Origin: Dongia_B sp964406155
GTDB lineage: Bacteria; Pseudomonadota; Alphaproteobacteria; Dongiales; Dongiaceae
Direction: 5' to 3'
DNA: 64,000 nt
NCBI GenBank assembly: GCA_964406155.1
Contig: CAYOQR010000006.1
Location: 62,001 to 126,000, forward strand
Part shown: in pieces, positions 16,993 through 24,935 of the stretch
Layout of the letters: every line of letters begins with the position of its first letter
Position numbering within the stretch: position 1 is the first letter of the stretch
Notes under the pieces: generated by a model
Told to the model about the DNA's origin: nothing
Seen by the model: the letters and a program-made list of their open reading frames with translations, nothing else
Databases searched by the model: none
Translations under genes and position numbers: made by a program

Positions 16993-18330
16993 TTATGTCA
17001 GCTCGGCCGCGACCGTGTCGATGGCCGCGGACAGCCGGTCCAGGATATCCGACAGCTCAGCCCGGCTGGCGATCAGCGGCGGCGCCAGCAGCAGATGATC
17101 GCCCAGTACGCCATCGACCGCGCCCGTTTCGCCGCGAATGAGCAGGTCACGCTGCAGGGCCGCCGCGATGACGCGCTGCTGGACGCGTTTTCCCGCCGGG
17201 AACGGCGTCTTGGCGGCTCGGTCGGCGACGAATTCGATACCCATCAGCAGGCCCTTGCCCCGAATATCGCCGACGATCGGATTGCACAGGCGCGCGCGGG
17301 CCTGGTCGAAGAACCAGGCGCCGTCTTCCGCCGCCTTGGCTACCAGATTCTGTTCGGTCAGGAGGCGCATGACCGCGAGACCGGCGGCACAACTGACCGC
17401 ATGGCCGGAATAGGTATAGCCGGTGAAGACGCCGGTCGCCTCCGAGGCATCCAGGGCGTCGATCACCCGCTGATGCAGGATGACGCCGCCCAGCGGCGCA
17501 TAGCCGGAGCTGACGCCCTTGCCGAACGTGATGATGTCGGGTGCCGCGTCGAAATGTGCACTGGCGAACATCTTGCCGGTGCGCCCGAAGCCGGTCACCA
17601 CCTCATCGGCGATCAGCAGCAGATCGTGGCGGTCGCAGATGCGGCGCAATTCCTCGAAATAGCCGGGCGGCGGCACGATGGCGCCCGAGCCGGCGCCGGT
17701 GACAGGCTCGACGATGATGGCTGCCATGCTGGCCACGTCTTCCTGCAACAGGCGGTGCTCGACCTCGGCGGCGCAGAGCCGGCCATATTCCTCGAGCGTC
17801 AGATGCGCCGGACAGCGATAGGGATCGGGCGCCGCCACGCGGGGGAAGTCCAGCATATAGGGGAGATAATCCTGCCGCCGCGAGACCTTGCCGCTGACCG
17901 AGAGGGTCGCCATGGTGGCGCCATGATAGCTCTGCCAGCGGCCCATGACACGCCAGCGGCTGCCGCGTCCCTTGGCGAGCTGGTATTTGCGTGCGACCTT
18001 GATCGCCACCTCATTAGCTTCAGACCCGCCCGAGGTGAAATAGACCTTGGAGAAGCCATCGGGCGCCTGATTGGCGATGGCCGAGGCCAAATCGTTCTCC
18101 GCCTCTGTCTCGAAGGTGCCGCCATAGACGAAGGCGATACGCTTCGCCTGTTCCGCCATGGCCTCGGCGATGGCGGCGACGCCGTAACCGACATTGACGA
18201 CATAGATCCCGCCCACCGCGTCGAGATAGCGGCGGCCGTCGCGATCGGTCAGATGGAGACCGGAAGCTTCGGTAATGAGCGGGAGCCGCTGACCCCAACT
18301 GCGGCGGAAGACGTGATCAATGGCCGTCAT
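16993..18330 (-). CDS. class III omega-aminotransferase
   Basis: PLP enzyme of 445 aa in the omega-amino acid/diamine:pyruvate aminotransferase family. It shows YLDAVGGIYVVNVGYG, FTSGGSEANEVAIKVARKY, GRWQSYHGATMATLSVSG, the cofactor-binding aspartate in LLIADEVVTGFGRTG and the lysine in FGKGVSSGYAPLGG. It could deaminate the terminal amine of a di- or polyamine, giving an aldehyde for the PuuC-type dehydrogenase. It starts 11 bp after the IclR stop codon with a weak ribosome site, implying coupled translation. Confidence 0.85.
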   Translation of the reverse strand: MTAIDHVFRRSWGQRLPLITEASGLHLTDRDGRRYLDAVGGIYVVNVGYGVAAIAEAMAEQAKRIAFVYGGTFETEAENDLASAIANQAPDGFSKVYFTSGGSEANEVAIKVARKYQLAKGRGSRWRVMGRWQSYHGATMATLSVSGKVSRRQDYLPYMLDFPRVAAPDPYRCPAHLTLEEYGRLCAAEVEHRLLQEDVASMAAIIVEPVTGAGSGAIVPPPGYFEELRRICDRHDLLLIADEVVTGFGRTGKMFASAHFDAAPDIITFGKGVSSGYAPLGGVILHQRVIDALDASEATGVFTGYTYSGHAVSCAAGLAVMRLLTEQNLVAKAAEDGAWFFDQARARLCNPIVGDIRGKGLLMGIEFVADRAAKTPFPAGKRVQQRVIAAALQRDLLIRGETGAVDGVLGDHLLLAPPLIASRAELSDILDRLSAAIDTVAAELT

Positions 18331-18341
18331 GTTGCATCCGT

Positions 18342-19166
18342 TCAGGAATGGAGATTGTCGTCGACGGGTGCCTGCGCCAGGCGCGTCCCGATGGCATGGC
18401 CGAGCCGCTTGGCGCAGCGGCGCAATTCGGACTCGTAATGATCCTGGTTCTTGCCGAACAGCACTTCCGTGGTGGCGGTGACGGCGACGGAATAGATCAC
18501 CCCCACCTTCTCGACATGGATCGGACAGGCCAGGCCGCCGAACCCGGCGAAATCCTCATTGACGCAGGTCGCCAGCCCGGTCTTGCGGATTTCCTTGAAC
18601 TGCTTCAGCAGCACCTTGGTATCGGTGATGGTGCGGTCGGTCAGCCGCGGCAAAGGCGATGGCAGGATCGCATCGATCACTTCCTGCGGCTGGAAGGCGA
18701 GAATCGCCTTGGCGGAGGAGCCGGCATGGGGCCAGAGCTGGCGGCCGGGCACCACATAGCCGCGCACGGTGGCGTTTTCCGGCGCCACGATGGCGACCGA
18801 GCGGACCTCCTTGTCGCTCAGTTTGGCGATGAAGGCGCTGAGGCCGGTGCGGTCGGCGAGATCGGAGAGAACCGGGCGGGTCAGCGGCTCGATCCATTCA
18901 TCCGGCGTGCCGACATAAAGAGCGCGCAGCAGGCGGGCGCCCAGGGTATAGGCGGAGGCGCGGTGCTGGCTCTGGGTCAGGGCGCCGGTCTCCACCAGGC
19001 CGCCCAGCAGACGATGGACGGTGGTTTTTGGCAGGTCGATGATCTCCATGATCTCGGTCATCCCGACCCCCAGGGGGAAGGCCGCCACGATCTCGATGAC
19101 CCGCAGATACCGCTCCAGCGGCTTTTCAGGCTTGCCCGACTCGGCGGCCTGTTTCGGTTTCTTCAA
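18342..19166 (-). CDS. IclR-family transcriptional regulator
   Basis: N-terminal winged helix (ERYLRVIEIVAAFPLGVGMTEIMEIIDLPKTTVHRLL) and C-terminal IclR effector domain ending in RRCAKRLGHAIG; 274 aa. A GTG frame reaches 19208, but TTG 19166 is preceded by a perfect AGGAGG 6 nt upstream. It overlaps the stop codon of the FAD oxidase in a TTGA junction, so translation is coupled. An IclR gene inside the operon implies autogenous control. Candidate target: the inverted and direct repeats at 28660-28688 over the predicted operon start. The effector is probably a pathway intermediate. Confidence 0.88.
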   Translation of the reverse strand: MKKPKQAAESGKPEKPLERYLRVIEIVAAFPLGVGMTEIMEIIDLPKTTVHRLLGGLVETGALTQSQHRASAYTLGARLLRALYVGTPDEWIEPLTRPVLSDLADRTGLSAFIAKLSDKEVRSVAIVAPENATVRGYVVPGRQLWPHAGSSAKAILAFQPQEVIDAILPSPLPRLTDRTITDTKVLLKQFKEIRKTGLATCVNEDFAGFGGLACPIHVEKVGVIYSVAVTATTEVLFGKNQDHYESELRRCAKRLGHAIGTRLAQAPVDDNLHS

Positions 19167-20488
19167 CGCATGCCTCCTGATGAGATTCGGGCCTGACGCC
19201 CGTCGCACCAGTCAAAATAGCGCATCACATGGGGGACGAACCAGGGATTGCCCCGGTAAAACGGCAGGGTCGGCACCGGCGTCGTCCCGAAGACGGATTT
19301 CCCTTCCGGCCGGCCAAGAATCTGTTCCGCGATCTTGCGGCCGAAATAGGTGCCCATGGGCACGCCGGCAAAGTTATAGCCGAGGCCGAACCAGATGCCG
19401 CCATGCCGGCCGACATGGGGCATCATGTCGAAGGTGCCGGCGCATTGCCCGGACCAGACATGGCTGAACCGCACCTTCGCCAGATCCGGCAGGACCCGCC
19501 CGATGATCTGCTGCAGGCGGATGGCGATTTCTTCCGCCGTCTCGAGTCGCGACCCGGTCGAACCGCCCACCAGGATCCGGTTGCTGTCCGGCGCCGGACG
19601 GACGAAATCGATATTCACATTGCTGTCGATGACGGTGCGTCCATGGGGGATCTGCCGGGCGAAAACATCGTCCGGCAGGATTTCAGTCGCTGCCATGAAG
19701 CCGGTGAAGGGAATGACGCGGCGGGACTGCCAGGCGAATTGGCGCGGCGTATAGCCGTTGGTGGCGACTACAATCTCCCGTGCCGTGACGGTGCCGGCAG
19801 CGGTGACGACCTTGCCGCTGCCATTGTCCATGGAAATGCCGGTCACCTCGGTGCCGCCGCGCACCACGACGCCGGCTGCGACCACGCGCTCCAGCAGCCC
19901 CAGGTGATAGAGGCCGGGATGCACCGATCCGAGTTCCGGCAGCACCGCGCCGCCATAATAGAGATCGGTGGCCAATTCACTGCGCTGCTCGGCGCGCGAC
20001 ACCATGTGGAAGTCGAAGCCGAGATAACGCTGCGTCACCTCAAGATCGCGCGCCAGGCCATCGTAATGCGCCGGCGAGGTGGCGCCGATGAAGCGGCCAC
20101 ATTTCACCATATGGCAATCGATGCCTTCCGACTCGATCAGTTGGCGCGTCGTCTGCAGGGCGGCGTCGAGCTCGCGATAGACCGCCAGGGCATAATCCAG
20201 GCCCTTGCGCTCCAGGAGCTGCGGGAAGCTCTTCTTCAAGGTGCGGCCGAGATAGCCGGCATTGCGGCGCGAGGCGCCGAAACCCGGATCGTCCCTGTCC
20301 AGCACCAGGACACGCCGGCCGGCCCGCGCCAAAGTCAGGGCTGCGGAGAGACCGGTATAGCCGGAACCGATGACAGCGACATCGACCGAGGCGGGCAGCG
20401 CCTGTGGGGGCAAGGGCACCGGCTTGGCGCGATCCCACCAATAAGGCTGGTTCTTGAAGTCGGGCGTCACGGGAGCGGTCGAAGCCAT
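19163..20488 (-). CDS. FAD-dependent amine/amino acid oxidase (DAO family, PuuB-like)
   Basis: Flavoprotein of 441 aa. The N-terminal Rossmann motif is VAVIGSGYTGLSAALTLARAG, followed by the FAD loop FGASRRNAGYLG; the late DMMPHVGRHGGIWFGLGYNFAGVPMG segment closes the flavin site. This is the DAO fold of gamma-glutamylputrescine oxidase PuuB and related N-methylamino acid oxidases. It probably deaminates or N-demethylates a secondary or primary amine with release of H2O2. It follows the PotC-type permease by 77 bp and overlaps the IclR gene. No PuuA-type glutamine synthetase is present in the window, so full gamma-glutamyl putrescine catabolism is not supported. Confidence 0.85.
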   Translation of the reverse strand: MASTAPVTPDFKNQPYWWDRAKPVPLPPQALPASVDVAVIGSGYTGLSAALTLARAGRRVLVLDRDDPGFGASRRNAGYLGRTLKKSFPQLLERKGLDYALAVYRELDAALQTTRQLIESEGIDCHMVKCGRFIGATSPAHYDGLARDLEVTQRYLGFDFHMVSRAEQRSELATDLYYGGAVLPELGSVHPGLYHLGLLERVVAAGVVVRGGTEVTGISMDNGSGKVVTAAGTVTAREIVVATNGYTPRQFAWQSRRVIPFTGFMAATEILPDDVFARQIPHGRTVIDSNVNIDFVRPAPDSNRILVGGSTGSRLETAEEIAIRLQQIIGRVLPDLAKVRFSHVWSGQCAGTFDMMPHVGRHGGIWFGLGYNFAGVPMGTYFGRKIAEQILGRPEGKSVFGTTPVPTLPFYRGNPWFVPHVMRYFDWCDGRQARISSGGMR

Positions 20489-20565
20489 GATCAGATCACT
20501 GTGCTGGGTTGAGGAGGCGTGTTGCCGCGCCGCCGGATCGGAAGCCCGGCGTCACGCGGCGGATG

Positions 20566-21390
20566 TCATGTTGCGGGCGTCATGCGGCGGCGCAGAATCT
20601 CGCCGAGGCCAAGGAGACAGATCGTCACCGCGATCACCACCACCGAGGCGGCGATGATGGTCGGGTTGATCTCCTCGCGGATGCCGGCGAACATCTGGCG
20701 CGGCAGGGTTCGCTGATCCGGCCCGGCAATGAAGAGGGCGATGACGATCTCGTCGAAGGAGGTGGTGAAGGCCATCAGGGCACCGGAGATGATGCCGGGC
20801 GCGATGATGGGCAGCATCACCACGCGGAAGGCGAAGCCCTTGGAAGCGCCGAGGCTGGCGGCGGCGCGCATCAGGCCGTGGTCGAAGCGGTTCAAGGTCG
20901 CCGCCAGGGTGATGACGACGAAGGGGGTCGCCAGCACGCAATGGGCCAGGATCAGGCCGAAGAAGGAATTGGTCAGGCCAAGCGAGGTGAAGAAGAGATA
21001 GAGGCCGAGCGCCGTCACCACCACAGGCACCACCATCGGCGAGACGAAGAGCGCCAGCAACGCCAGCCGCCCCGGTACCGTGCGCTTCACCAGGGCCAGC
21101 GCCGCCAGTGTGCCGAGCGGCGTCGAGATCAGCGTGACGCAGGCGGCGACGAAGAAGCTGTGCAGGATGGCGCCGCGCCATTGCGCCGAGCCCAGCAATT
21201 CCTGGTACCAGCGCAGCGACAGGCCGGGCAGCGGATAGGTGAACCAGGGCTCGCTGCTGAAGGAGAGTGGAATGATGGCGACCAGCGGCGAAACGAGGAA
21301 GACGACCGTCAGCGCCACCACCGCATAGACCGGCAGACGAACCGAGGCCGGAAGATCCTGATAGGTACGGGACATAGGCCTTAGAGACAT
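20566..21390 (-). CDS. ABC transporter permease, PotC type
   Basis: Inner-membrane permease of 274 aa with six predicted hydrophobic segments. The EAA-like cytoplasmic loop is RAAASLGASKGFAFRVVMLPIIAPG (residues ~186-210). It belongs to the spermidine/putrescine/opine (PotABCD) class. The ATG is 5 bp downstream of the PotB-type stop codon, with GAGG and AAGG just upstream. It probably heterodimerises with the permease at 21396. Confidence 0.88.
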   Translation of the reverse strand: MSLRPMSRTYQDLPASVRLPVYAVVALTVVFLVSPLVAIIPLSFSSEPWFTYPLPGLSLRWYQELLGSAQWRGAILHSFFVAACVTLISTPLGTLAALALVKRTVPGRLALLALFVSPMVVPVVVTALGLYLFFTSLGLTNSFFGLILAHCVLATPFVVITLAATLNRFDHGLMRAAASLGASKGFAFRVVMLPIIAPGIISGALMAFTTSFDEIVIALFIAGPDQRTLPRQMFAGIREEINPTIIAASVVVIAVTICLLGLGEILRRRMTPAT

Positions 21391-21395
21391 GGGCC

Positions 21396-22634
21396 TTACC
21401 TCAGCACGGCACGCAGATTGAAGAATCGGATGAAGAACAGGATCGCCAGTCCGGTGACCGCCAGCAACGTGATGCTGAGTGCGGCGGCGAGGTTCCAGTT
21501 CAGTTCCTCATTGGTGAAGCGTGCCACGAAGAAGCTCACCATCTGATCGTTGACCCCACCGACCAAAGCCGGCGTGATGTAAAAGCCGAGGCAGAGGATA
21601 AAGGTGATCATGGCCCCCGCGGCGATACCGGGTGCCACCTGCGGCATATAGACGGCGATATGGGCATAGATCGGCCCGGCACCCAGCGAGCGCGCGGCGC
21701 GCACATGGGTGCGGGAGATTGACTGCATGACACCCAGCATCGGCAGGATGGTGAAAGGAAGCTGGATCTGCGTCATGGCGATGATGGTCGCGGCGCGGGT
21801 ATAGAGGAGCTGATCCTCCGCCCCCAGCAGCCCGATCCAGCGGAAGATCTCGACCACCTCGCCATTCCCTTGCAGCAGCACTACCCAGGACATCGAGCGG
21901 ACCAGCAGCGAGGTCCAGAAAGGCAGCAGTACCGCCAGCATCAACCCTTTGCCGAGGCGGCCCGGGTTTTCCGCGATTACATAGGCGACGGGATAGCCGA
22001 GGATGACGGTCACTACCGTCACCAGCAGACTGATCAGCAAGGTGCGGCCGAGGATGGCGGGGAAATCGTAGCCCTGGTGATCGTCGGCACCGGTCGGATC
22101 GTATTTGTGCAGGAGGCCGGTCGCCCATTTCAGATAGAGCGTGGTGGTCGTCCCGCCGCCATTCTTGATGATCTGCCAGATCTCCGGCTTGCCCCAGACC
22201 GGATCGATGGCCACGAAAGCCGCCTGGTCCAACTGCGCGTCGGGCCCCTGGCGCATCACCTGGCGGGCAGTGCGCGACAGAAGCTGCTGGCCGCTGACAA
22301 CCTCGTTGCCGATGCGCTGCGCCAGGATGCCGACCTGGCGGCGCGCGTCAAGCTCGCGCAGATCCTGCGCCAAGGCCGTAAAAGCGGGCTTCTCGGGCAG
22401 GCCCTCGCCGTTCCAGCTTTCCAGCGCCTGCAAGGTCTGCGGCAGCGTCTGGCTGATCGTCTTGTCGGTGATCGCCTGGTTGAAGACCACGCAAAGCGGC
22501 ACGACGAAGAAGACGATCAGGAAGGCAAGCAGCGGGAGAGCGGGAATGCCACCCATGGCACCCCGCACCACCTGGCGACCGGCGAGCGTCAGCTCGCCGG
22601 TGTCCATCATGCTTGCCGGAACGGCGGTGGCCAT
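21396..22634 (-). CDS. ABC transporter permease, PotB type, with long extracytoplasmic insert
   Basis: 412 aa, over 100 residues longer than a normal PotB (~285 aa). The first membrane segment is at residues ~30-52, followed by a polar alpha-helical stretch of about 130 residues. The remaining membrane segments start near residue 190 (ILGRTLLISLLVTVVTVILG). The EAA-like loop is RAARSLGAGPIYAHIAVYMPQVAPG. The insert, predicted to face the periplasm, has no recognised domain and may contact the binding protein. The gene starts 10 bp after the binding-protein gene. Confidence 0.86.
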   Translation of the reverse strand: MATAVPASMMDTGELTLAGRQVVRGAMGGIPALPLLAFLIVFFVVPLCVVFNQAITDKTISQTLPQTLQALESWNGEGLPEKPAFTALAQDLRELDARRQVGILAQRIGNEVVSGQQLLSRTARQVMRQGPDAQLDQAAFVAIDPVWGKPEIWQIIKNGGGTTTTLYLKWATGLLHKYDPTGADDHQGYDFPAILGRTLLISLLVTVVTVILGYPVAYVIAENPGRLGKGLMLAVLLPFWTSLLVRSMSWVVLLQGNGEVVEIFRWIGLLGAEDQLLYTRAATIIAMTQIQLPFTILPMLGVMQSISRTHVRAARSLGAGPIYAHIAVYMPQVAPGIAAGAMITFILCLGFYITPALVGGVNDQMVSFFVARFTNEELNWNLAAALSITLLAVTGLAILFFIRFFNLRAVLR

Positions 22635-22644
22635 CGCCCGACCC

Positions 22645-23709
22645 TTACTGCGTCAGCCAGGTGGAGAAGCGGGCCGAAAGATCCGGGCCGAAATCAGCCC
22701 AGAAATCCGGATCGATCACCAGCTTGGTGGCGCTGTTGTCCGGTGCGGTCGGCAGATTGCCGAGCAACGCCTTGTCGACCAGCGGCAAAGCGGCCAGCAC
22801 TGTCGGGCCGTAGCTGATCTGCTGCGGCAGCTTGCTGTTCACCGCCGGATCCAAGGTGTACTTGATGAACTTATAGGTCGCATCCTGGTCCTTGGCGCCG
22901 GTCGGGATGATCCACATGTCGAAGCCCTGGATCTGATGGCCCCAGGCGATGGCGAGATTGGCGCCTTCCTTGTTGGCGTCGGCAATGCGGCCATTCCACG
23001 CCATGGCCATTACCACCTGGCCGGAAGCGAGCATCTGCGCTGGTTGAGCGCCCGCTTCCCACCACACGACATCCTTCTTGATGGTGTCGAGCTTCTTGAA
23101 GGCGCGGTCCTGGCCTTCGCGCGTCTGCAGCACCTTGTAGACATCCTGGGGTGCGACACCGTCGGCCATCAGCGCCGCTTCGAGATTGTCGCCCGCGGTC
23201 TTGTGCAAGGCGCGCTTGCCGGGGAAGCGCTTCAGATCGAAGAGATCCGTCAGCGAGCTCGGCGTTTCCTTCACCTTCTTCGGATCATAAGCGAGGACCG
23301 AGGCATAGGTGCTGGTGCCGACGGCGCATTCCATCGCCGCCCCTTCAACCAGACCGGCCTTGTCACCAATCTTGCTGTAATCGAGGCGTTCGGCGAGACC
23401 CTGGGCGCAGGCCTGGCCGGCGGTCTGCGGATCGACGTCGACCACGTTCCAAGTGACGGCCTTCGCCTCGACCATGGCGCGCAGCTTGGCCAGCTCGCCG
23501 CTCCACTGATCTTCCTGCATCTTGATGCCGGATGAGGCCGCGAAGGGCTCGAAGAAGGTCTTGCGCTGCGCATCCTGCAGGGCGCCGCCCCAGGAAACGA
23601 CGGTCAGTTGCTCCGCCGAGGCCGCCGTGCCGGCCGCCATGGTGCCGAGTATCAGGGTCGTGGCGATGGCGGCACGCTTGAGATGCGATGATCGATGGAT
23701 GTTGTGCAT
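22645..23709 (-). CDS. periplasmic binding protein, PotD/spermidine-putrescine family
   Basis: Extracellular solute-binding protein family 1, 354 aa. A Sec signal peptide (basic start, hydrophobic ATTLILGTMAAGTAASAE) ends with likely cleavage after ASA near residue 32. The mature part begins EQLTVVSWGGALQDAQRKTFFEPF, typical of polyamine/opine/betaine receptors. GGGAGGAG precedes the ATG. It sits between the ATPase and permease genes of the same transporter. Ligand class (polyamine, amino-betaine or opine) cannot be decided by eye. Confidence 0.88.
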   Translation of the reverse strand: MHNIHRSSHLKRAAIATTLILGTMAAGTAASAEQLTVVSWGGALQDAQRKTFFEPFAASSGIKMQEDQWSGELAKLRAMVEAKAVTWNVVDVDPQTAGQACAQGLAERLDYSKIGDKAGLVEGAAMECAVGTSTYASVLAYDPKKVKETPSSLTDLFDLKRFPGKRALHKTAGDNLEAALMADGVAPQDVYKVLQTREGQDRAFKKLDTIKKDVVWWEAGAQPAQMLASGQVVMAMAWNGRIADANKEGANLAIAWGHQIQGFDMWIIPTGAKDQDATYKFIKYTLDPAVNSKLPQQISYGPTVLAALPLVDKALLGNLPTAPDNSATKLVIDPDFWADFGPDLSARFSTWLTQ

Positions 23710-23753
23710 GTTCTCCTCCCGGTTTTCAGGCTTGTGGTTTTCAGGGTTGGTTT

Positions 23754-24935
23754 TCAGGAACGGGTGACGGCGTCGAGGGCGAAGCAGTCCTCGAGGTGCC
23801 AGCCGAGTTCGACCTGCGCCCCCGGCTCAGGTTCGATCCAGCTTTGGGCATTGGTGATGCGTGCCTTGACCATCTGGCCATGAGGCAAGGCGACGACGAG
23901 GCGCGTCTGGTCGCCGACATAGATGATTTCGGCGATGGTGCCGCGCAGGCGGTTGGTGCAATTACCGACGGGCGGCAAGTAGATCCGCTCCGGCCGCACG
24001 GCGAGCGAGACCGCCTGTCCCACCGCCGCATGGGGCGTCGCCGTCGCCTGGACCACCGTGCCATCCGGCAGGCGCACCTTGGCAACGCGGCCGTCGCTTT
24101 CCATCACCTGACCGTCGATCGCGTTGTTGTCGCCGATGAAACTGGCGACGAAAGAGGTGGCCGGCGTGTCATAGATCGCCTTCGGCCGGTCGATCTGCTG
24201 GATGCGCCCGGCATTGAAGACGGCGATCCGGTCGGACATGGTCAGGGCTTCCGCCTGGTCATGGGTCACATAGAGGATGGTGAGGCCGAGGCGGCGCTGG
24301 ATACGCTTGATCTCCAGTTGCAGTTCCTCGCGGAGCTGCTTATCAAGAGCGCCCAACGGCTCGTCCATCAGCACCAGCTTCGGTTCGAAGACCAGGGCAC
24401 GGGCGAGAGCCACGCGCTGCTGCTGGCCGCCCGACAACTGGCCCGGCCGACGGTCGGCGAGATTGCCAAGCCGCACCATCTCCAAAGCCGCGGCGACACG
24501 CTGCGCCGCCTCCGGCTTCGCCATGCGCCGTACCCGCAGCGGGAAGCCGACATTTTCCGCCACGGTCATATGCGGGAAGAGCGCGTAGTTCTGGAACACG
24601 ACGCCGATATCGCGACGCTCCGGCGGCAGATGCTCGATCGCCCGGCCATTGAGATTGATGTGGCCGCAATCCGGATATTCGAAGCCGGCCAGCATCATCA
24701 GGGTCGTGGTCTTGCCGGAGCCGGAGGGCCCCAGCAAGGTGAGGAACTCACCCTGATAGACATCGAGATCGAGGTTCTCCACGACCCAGTGGCGGCGGTC
24801 ATAGGACTTGCCGACCTTGCTGAAGGAAGTCAGGACATCCCGCGCTTCCTCGATCTTCCGTGCGGGTTGGCCCAGCGTCATCTCAGTCTCTCCCTGGGCC
24901 GTGACCACCAGCTTCAATGCGGTTTGTCGCGTCAC
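23754..24935 (-). CDS. ABC transporter ATPase, PotA type
   Basis: 393 aa nucleotide-binding subunit. Walker A GPSGSGKTT, Q-loop VVFQNYALFPHMTV, signature QLSGGQQQRVALARAL, Walker B KLVLMDEPLGALD and the H-loop YVTHDQAEAL are all intact. A C-terminal TOBE domain lies after residue ~270. The GTG start overlaps the upstream flavoprotein stop in a GTGA junction and has GGAGGAGG upstream. It energises the PotBC-type permeases. Confidence 0.92.
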   Translation of the reverse strand: MTRQTALKLVVTAQGETEMTLGQPARKIEEARDVLTSFSKVGKSYDRRHWVVENLDLDVYQGEFLTLLGPSGSGKTTTLMMLAGFEYPDCGHINLNGRAIEHLPPERRDIGVVFQNYALFPHMTVAENVGFPLRVRRMAKPEAAQRVAAALEMVRLGNLADRRPGQLSGGQQQRVALARALVFEPKLVLMDEPLGALDKQLREELQLEIKRIQRRLGLTILYVTHDQAEALTMSDRIAVFNAGRIQQIDRPKAIYDTPATSFVASFIGDNNAIDGQVMESDGRVAKVRLPDGTVVQATATPHAAVGQAVSLAVRPERIYLPPVGNCTNRLRGTIAEIIYVGDQTRLVVALPHGQMVKARITNAQSWIEPEPGAQVELGWHLEDCFALDAVTRS

